Below, in pieces: positions 20,913 to 23,875 of a stretch of 23,875 nucleotides of DNA; position 1 is the first letter of the stretch; each line of letters starts with the position of its first letter. Source of the stretch: JBPCMN01 sp013695115. GTDB lineage: Bacteria > Actinomycetota > Acidimicrobiia > IMCC26256 > JACDBD01. The notes beneath the pieces were generated by a model. That model saw only the letters and a program-made list of their open reading frames with translations. It was not told where the DNA came from and searched no databases. The translations under genes were made by a program, and so were the position numbers. Where the stretch lies: assembly GCA_051002235.1 (NCBI GenBank), contig JBPCMN010000076.1, positions 1-23,875 of the forward strand. The letters are read 5' to 3'.

Positions 20913-23048
20913 TCAGACGCCCTGGCCGTCGACGGGTGCAGGTTCAGGTGCGGGCGGAGGAAGCGGCAACTGTCGAAGGAAGACGGCCGCAGTCTCGTTG
21001 TCCCAGCGCTCCTGGAGGTCGGCGTAGCGCTCGAAGCGGCGAGCCCACGCTTCGTCGAGGACCAGGAGGTCCTCACGGACCATCACCTCGAGATCCCGCC
21101 CGTGGTAGCCGAGGAGATAGCGCCGAGGCCGGAAGAGTGCTGCGGGATCGACACTGTCCTCGGGGAACCCGGGAGGTAGGCTGGGCAGGTCGCCGCGTCG
21201 GAAGACCCGTTGGCCGCGCTCGTTGAGGAGGAGGCCGTCGGACCGGATGTGGGCGCCAATCCGACGCTTCAGCGCCTCCAACTCTCGCTGCTCCTTGGTA
21301 GTGAGGCCTTCCACCAGCGCGACGCGTCGAGACGACAGCGGCGTCTCCCGGACGAGATCACCGGTCACGACGATGACGACCGCGTCGAGGTCGTCCTCCC
21401 CCCGGAACCGCCTGTCCCGGCCGAACTGGCGTACTCCGATCTGGTCCTTGCGGCCCACGACGAACGGGACACCGAGACGCCTGAGCTCGGCGACCACCGC
21501 CGGTCCGTATGGGTCGAAGACAGTGCCGAACGTCTGGAACTGCACCGGACCGTCGTCACGAACCGGCTGCAGCTGCGCGACGAGCCTCCTCGCCACCGCC
21601 ACCGATCGTGAGGGCACGTTCGTGCCCTGATTGCTCGTCGGGAGGTTGGCGGCCGCGACGACCACGGTCACGAGGGTCAGGGTGCCGGCGACGGCGAACG
21701 ACCAGGAGGGCGAGGCGGCGAATCGGCGCACCAGCGTGACAATGACGGCGAACCAGACGAACGCGGCGAGCGGCCACAGCCAGCGCGTCTGGTAGGCCGC
21801 GGTACCGAAGCGGAAACGTGGGGCGTGCGCGGCCGTGGCGAGCCCGACGACCACGAGGAAGCCCGCAGTCGCGACCGCGCGGAACGCCACCGGATCCGAA
21901 CGGGATCGGGCATTCCACGCGCACAGAAGGAGCACCGCGAATAGAGCTGCGAGGGAGGCGGCGGCGAGCTCCTTCGAGGGCAGAGGAGTGCCGAAGGGGG
22001 AGAAGGGGAACGCGTCCCGCATCGACGGTCGGAACCACCAGGGCGGCAGGGCCACGACGTTCGAGAACAACCGCGAGCCGTCGACACGGCCGAGCGTCTC
22101 GGTCGACTCGCTAAGGCTCCGGACCAGCCGGGTGAGGTTGCCCTCACCCTTGCCCGTGAGCTCCTCGACCAACGGCTGAGCCCAACACAGCCCGACCAGG
22201 ACGAACGTGAGAAGTCCAGTCCGCCGCAGGCGTCGACTGAGGCGTGGCCACTCGGCGGCGTTGTCCCGCCGGGAACGACGCATCTCCAGGATGAGCCCGG
22301 CGAGGCCCCAGCCTGCGAGGGCGGGCACGAGGAGCCCGTAGCTGGCGTTCGTCTGCAGCACGAGGCTGCCCACGACCGCCGTCCACGGCAGCGCCGCGAG
22401 GTCGCCACACGTAAGCGCCCAGACGAGGAACAGGAAGAGCAGGAACGGCAGGAGGATGCTGTGGGCGTGCCACGGTTCGTAGAGGATCTCGCTGCCCATC
22501 GACCAGCTGAGCAGAGCGGCCACGGCGACGCCCGCCGTCGTCAGGAGGGGACCGCCCCGGCGCCAGGCCACCACGGCGATGCCGACCAGTGAGGCTGCGT
22601 TGAGCGCGGCGACGCCGAGCACGAGGCCGGCCCCCCGGTCGAAGAGCCGGGCGGGCGCCGCCAGCAGGTCGAACAACAGCGGCCCGGGGTGGTTGATGTC
22701 GAAGGGAAGGTTGAACGAGGTGGACGCCCACAGCCCGAGCAGCGGTGGATGGGCGCTCAGGACGTCACGAGAACGGACCGCGATGAGAGCGCTGTCACCG
22801 GCCGGCACCCATTCATGCGAGATCCCGCGGGCGGCGGCGACGACGACCGGCACCAGCGCGGCCACGGTGGCCGCCAACGCCAGGCGCGAGCCGGTTCGAG
22901 ACGGGCCACGTGGCCGCCCGGCGCGGACCGTCCGGATCCGCTGACGCCAGCGGCCGTCGTCGCCGTCGCGGCGCCCGGCCGGAGCGCGCACGTCATGACT
23001 GGACGACGGCGTCGTCACCGGTTGGGCCCGCGGGTTCGGGAAGTCCAT
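20913..23048 (-). CDS. Large polytopic membrane protein, GT-C-like
   Basis: The 711-residue product has a charged cytoplasmic N-terminus (~1-52), a first helix at ~55-75, then an extracytoplasmic loop WVPAGDSALIAVRSRDVLSA whose Asp/Arg set is GT-C-like, followed by NHPGPLLFDLLAAP. About ten further helices run to ~480, and then a soluble C-terminal domain of ~230 residues with no recognised motif ends in a Pro-rich tail. The architecture suggests an envelope glycosyltransferase or a polymer-processing protein. The ATG overlaps the stop of the upstream polyprenol-phosphate-mannose synthase (TGATG), which supports use of that donor. I cannot name the family with certainty. Confidence 0.78.
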   Translation of the reverse strand: MDFPNPRAQPVTTPSSSHDVRAPAGRRDGDDGRWRQRIRTVRAGRPRGPSRTGSRLALAATVAALVPVVVAAARGISHEWVPAGDSALIAVRSRDVLSAHPPLLGLWASTSFNLPFDINHPGPLLFDLLAAPARLFDRGAGLVLGVAALNAASLVGIAVVAWRRGGPLLTTAGVAVAALLSWSMGSEILYEPWHAHSILLPFLLFLFLVWALTCGDLAALPWTAVVGSLVLQTNASYGLLVPALAGWGLAGLILEMRRSRRDNAAEWPRLSRRLRRTGLLTFVLVGLCWAQPLVEELTGKGEGNLTRLVRSLSESTETLGRVDGSRLFSNVVALPPWWFRPSMRDAFPFSPFGTPLPSKELAAASLAALFAVLLLCAWNARSRSDPVAFRAVATAGFLVVVGLATAAHAPRFRFGTAAYQTRWLWPLAAFVWFAVIVTLVRRFAASPSWSFAVAGTLTLVTVVVAAANLPTSNQGTNVPSRSVAVARRLVAQLQPVRDDGPVQFQTFGTVFDPYGPAVVAELRRLGVPFVVGRKDQIGVRQFGRDRRFRGEDDLDAVVIVVTGDLVRETPLSSRRVALVEGLTTKEQRELEALKRRIGAHIRSDGLLLNERGQRVFRRGDLPSLPPGFPEDSVDPAALFRPRRYLLGYHGRDLEVMVREDLLVLDEAWARRFERYADLQERWDNETAAVFLRQLPLPPPAPEPAPVDGQGV

Positions 23049-23806
23049 CAGCTACTGGCATGCGAACCGGTGGCGGAGCGGGAGGTCCGGCGCCGGGACC
23101 AGCGGTCGCGCGCGCCCCACCAGGTCACGAGCGACAGCTCCTCGGCCGCGATACGCCAGGTCATCTTCGAGTGACCCTTGACCCGGTCGGTGAATGTGAT
23201 CGGCACCTCGACGATGCGCCCTCCCCACTTCCACACCCGGTAGGCGGTCTCGATCTGGAAGCCATAGCCCTTGGCCCGGGTGCTGGCGAAGTCGATGGCC
23301 TTGAGGGTGTCGGCGGGATAGGCCCGGTAGCCCGACGTGGCGTCGGTGACGCCGGTCCCGAGCACGAAGCCGGCGTACCGGTTGCCGTAGCGCGACAGCG
23401 CCCGCCGGAACCACGGCCAGTGCGGGACTGATCCACCGGGCACGTAGCGCGACCCCACCACCAGGTCGGCGCCATGATCGACCTCCCGGAGTAACGACGA
23501 CAGCGCGGCGGGATCGTGGGACAGGTCGGCGTCCATCTGCACGAGCACGTCGTAGCCCCGTGCGACGCCCACCGTGAACCCGGCCCGGTAGGCGGTGCCG
23601 AGGCCGGTCTTGGCCGGTCGCCGCAACACCTCGACCTGTCCGAGCTCGGCCGCCAATGCCTCGGCCAGGTCGGCGGTCCCGTCGGGGCTGTTGTCGTCGA
23701 CCACGAGCACGTCGGCGTCGGGGACTGCGGCGCGCAGGCGGCGCAGGCACTCCTCGATGTTCTCGGCCTCGAGGAACGTCGGAGTGATGACGAGGGTCTT
23801 TGGCAC
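23048..23806 (-). CDS. Polyprenol-monophosphomannose synthase (GT2, DPM1-like)
   Basis: The 252-residue GT2 enzyme transfers mannose from GDP-mannose to polyprenyl phosphate on the cytoplasmic membrane face. Motifs are VVDDNSPDGT (35-44), KTGLGTAYRAGF, the metal-binding MDADLSHDP (91-99), VVGSRYVPGGSVP, GVTDATSGYRAYP, AKGYGFQIE and FTDRVKGHSKM, a full match to bacterial/archaeal DPM1-type enzymes. There is no C-terminal membrane domain, so it is the soluble or peripheral form, and no acyltransferase fusion as in mycobacterial Ppm1. GTG 23806 has TAGCCT 6 nt upstream (leaderless). It is the first gene of a two-gene operon with the large membrane protein. Confidence 0.94.
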   Translation of the reverse strand: MPKTLVITPTFLEAENIEECLRRLRAAVPDADVLVVDDNSPDGTADLAEALAAELGQVEVLRRPAKTGLGTAYRAGFTVGVARGYDVLVQMDADLSHDPAALSSLLREVDHGADLVVGSRYVPGGSVPHWPWFRRALSRYGNRYAGFVLGTGVTDATSGYRAYPADTLKAIDFASTRAKGYGFQIETAYRVWKWGGRIVEVPITFTDRVKGHSKMTWRIAAEELSLVTWWGARDRWSRRRTSRSATGSHASS

Positions 23807-23812
23807 GAGGGT

Positions 23813-23818
23813 AGGCTA
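23813..23818 (-). promoter_or_regulatory. -10 box of the polyprenol-phosphate-mannose synthase (leaderless)
   Basis: Minus-strand TAGCCT ends 6 nt before GTG 23806, and no ribosome binding site lies between. The bases from 23819 to the window end show no other feature I can support. Confidence 0.5.
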
Positions 23819-23875
23819 ACGGGCTCCTCGTACGCTCCCGAGCGGCAGCCTCACGCGCCGCGAGGCCCGCGGGCG

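Noticed and set aside
1..23875. tRNA, rRNA, prophage or toxin-antitoxin genes
   Set aside because: No cloverleaf-like sequence, ribosomal RNA signature, phage structural gene or toxin-antitoxin pair was recognised by reading.

Overview
The window is high-GC DNA (clearly above 65% outside the first ~1.2 kb) with tightly packed genes, many GTG/TTG starts, stop-start overlaps (ATGA, GTGA, TTGA, TGATG) and TANNNT -10 boxes 6-9 nt before start codons, which suggests leaderless transcripts. The gene content includes an F420-type luciferase-like monooxygenase, many acyl-CoA enzymes, DUF35/thiolase pairs, a SARP-type regulator and polyprenol-phosphate-mannose synthesis. Together these point to an actinobacterium, most likely Acidimicrobiia or a related uncultured lineage; the taxonomic placement is inference.

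Layout. (1) 1-945: left-truncated IS481-family insertion sequence, transposase on the minus strand and running off the window. (2) 948-1237: small coiled-coil/membrane-anchor gene whose ribosome binding site lies inside a hairpin. (3) 1274-5854: lipid/steroid-like CoA module. A minus-strand acyl-CoA synthetase is divergent from a plus-strand operon of MaoC hydratase, DUF35 protein, carboxymuconolactone-decarboxylase-like protein, second DUF35 protein and an Ltp2-like thiolase-fold protein. (4) 5860-6188: remnant of a GT39-like glycosyltransferase with its middle deleted. (5) 6172-7606: SnoaL-like and DUF1059 genes, divergent from a SARP/BTAD regulator. (6) 7618-9943: two divergent acyl-CoA dehydrogenases with back-to-back promoters, probably a heteromeric enzyme. 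(7) 9933-11233: structured intergenic element, an uncharacterised Cys/His-rich protein, a glycosyltransferase-2 pseudogene with three point lesions, and a possible 33-residue membrane microprotein. (8) 11234-13934: amidohydrolase and secreted nuclease/phosphatase-fold protein. (9) 14016-16476: operon of zinc alcohol dehydrogenase, VOC protein and LLM monooxygenase. (10) 16556-23806: envelope glycan module with two GT-C-like membrane transferases, a UDP-galactopyranose-mutase-like flavoprotein, a large polytopic protein and polyprenol-monophosphomannose synthase.

How the genes fit together. The synthetase would activate an acid to its CoA ester, the dehydrogenase pair would desaturate it, MaoC would hydrate it, and the thiolase-fold/DUF35 complex would cleave it in a retro-aldol step. 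This is the logic of actinobacterial sterol side-chain degradation, but the substrate is not shown by the sequence. A shared TGAC-N6-GTCA palindrome upstream of the MaoC operon and of the alcohol dehydrogenase operon suggests one regulator, not encoded here, controls both. In the last module the synthase would make polyprenol-phosphate-mannose as donor for the membrane GT-C enzymes. I did not see a CRISPR array, phage, tRNA or rRNA. The most unusual items are the DUF35/thiolase-fold island with one broken zinc knuckle, the shared operator, the leaderless divergent dehydrogenase promoters, and the two decayed glycosyltransferase genes.
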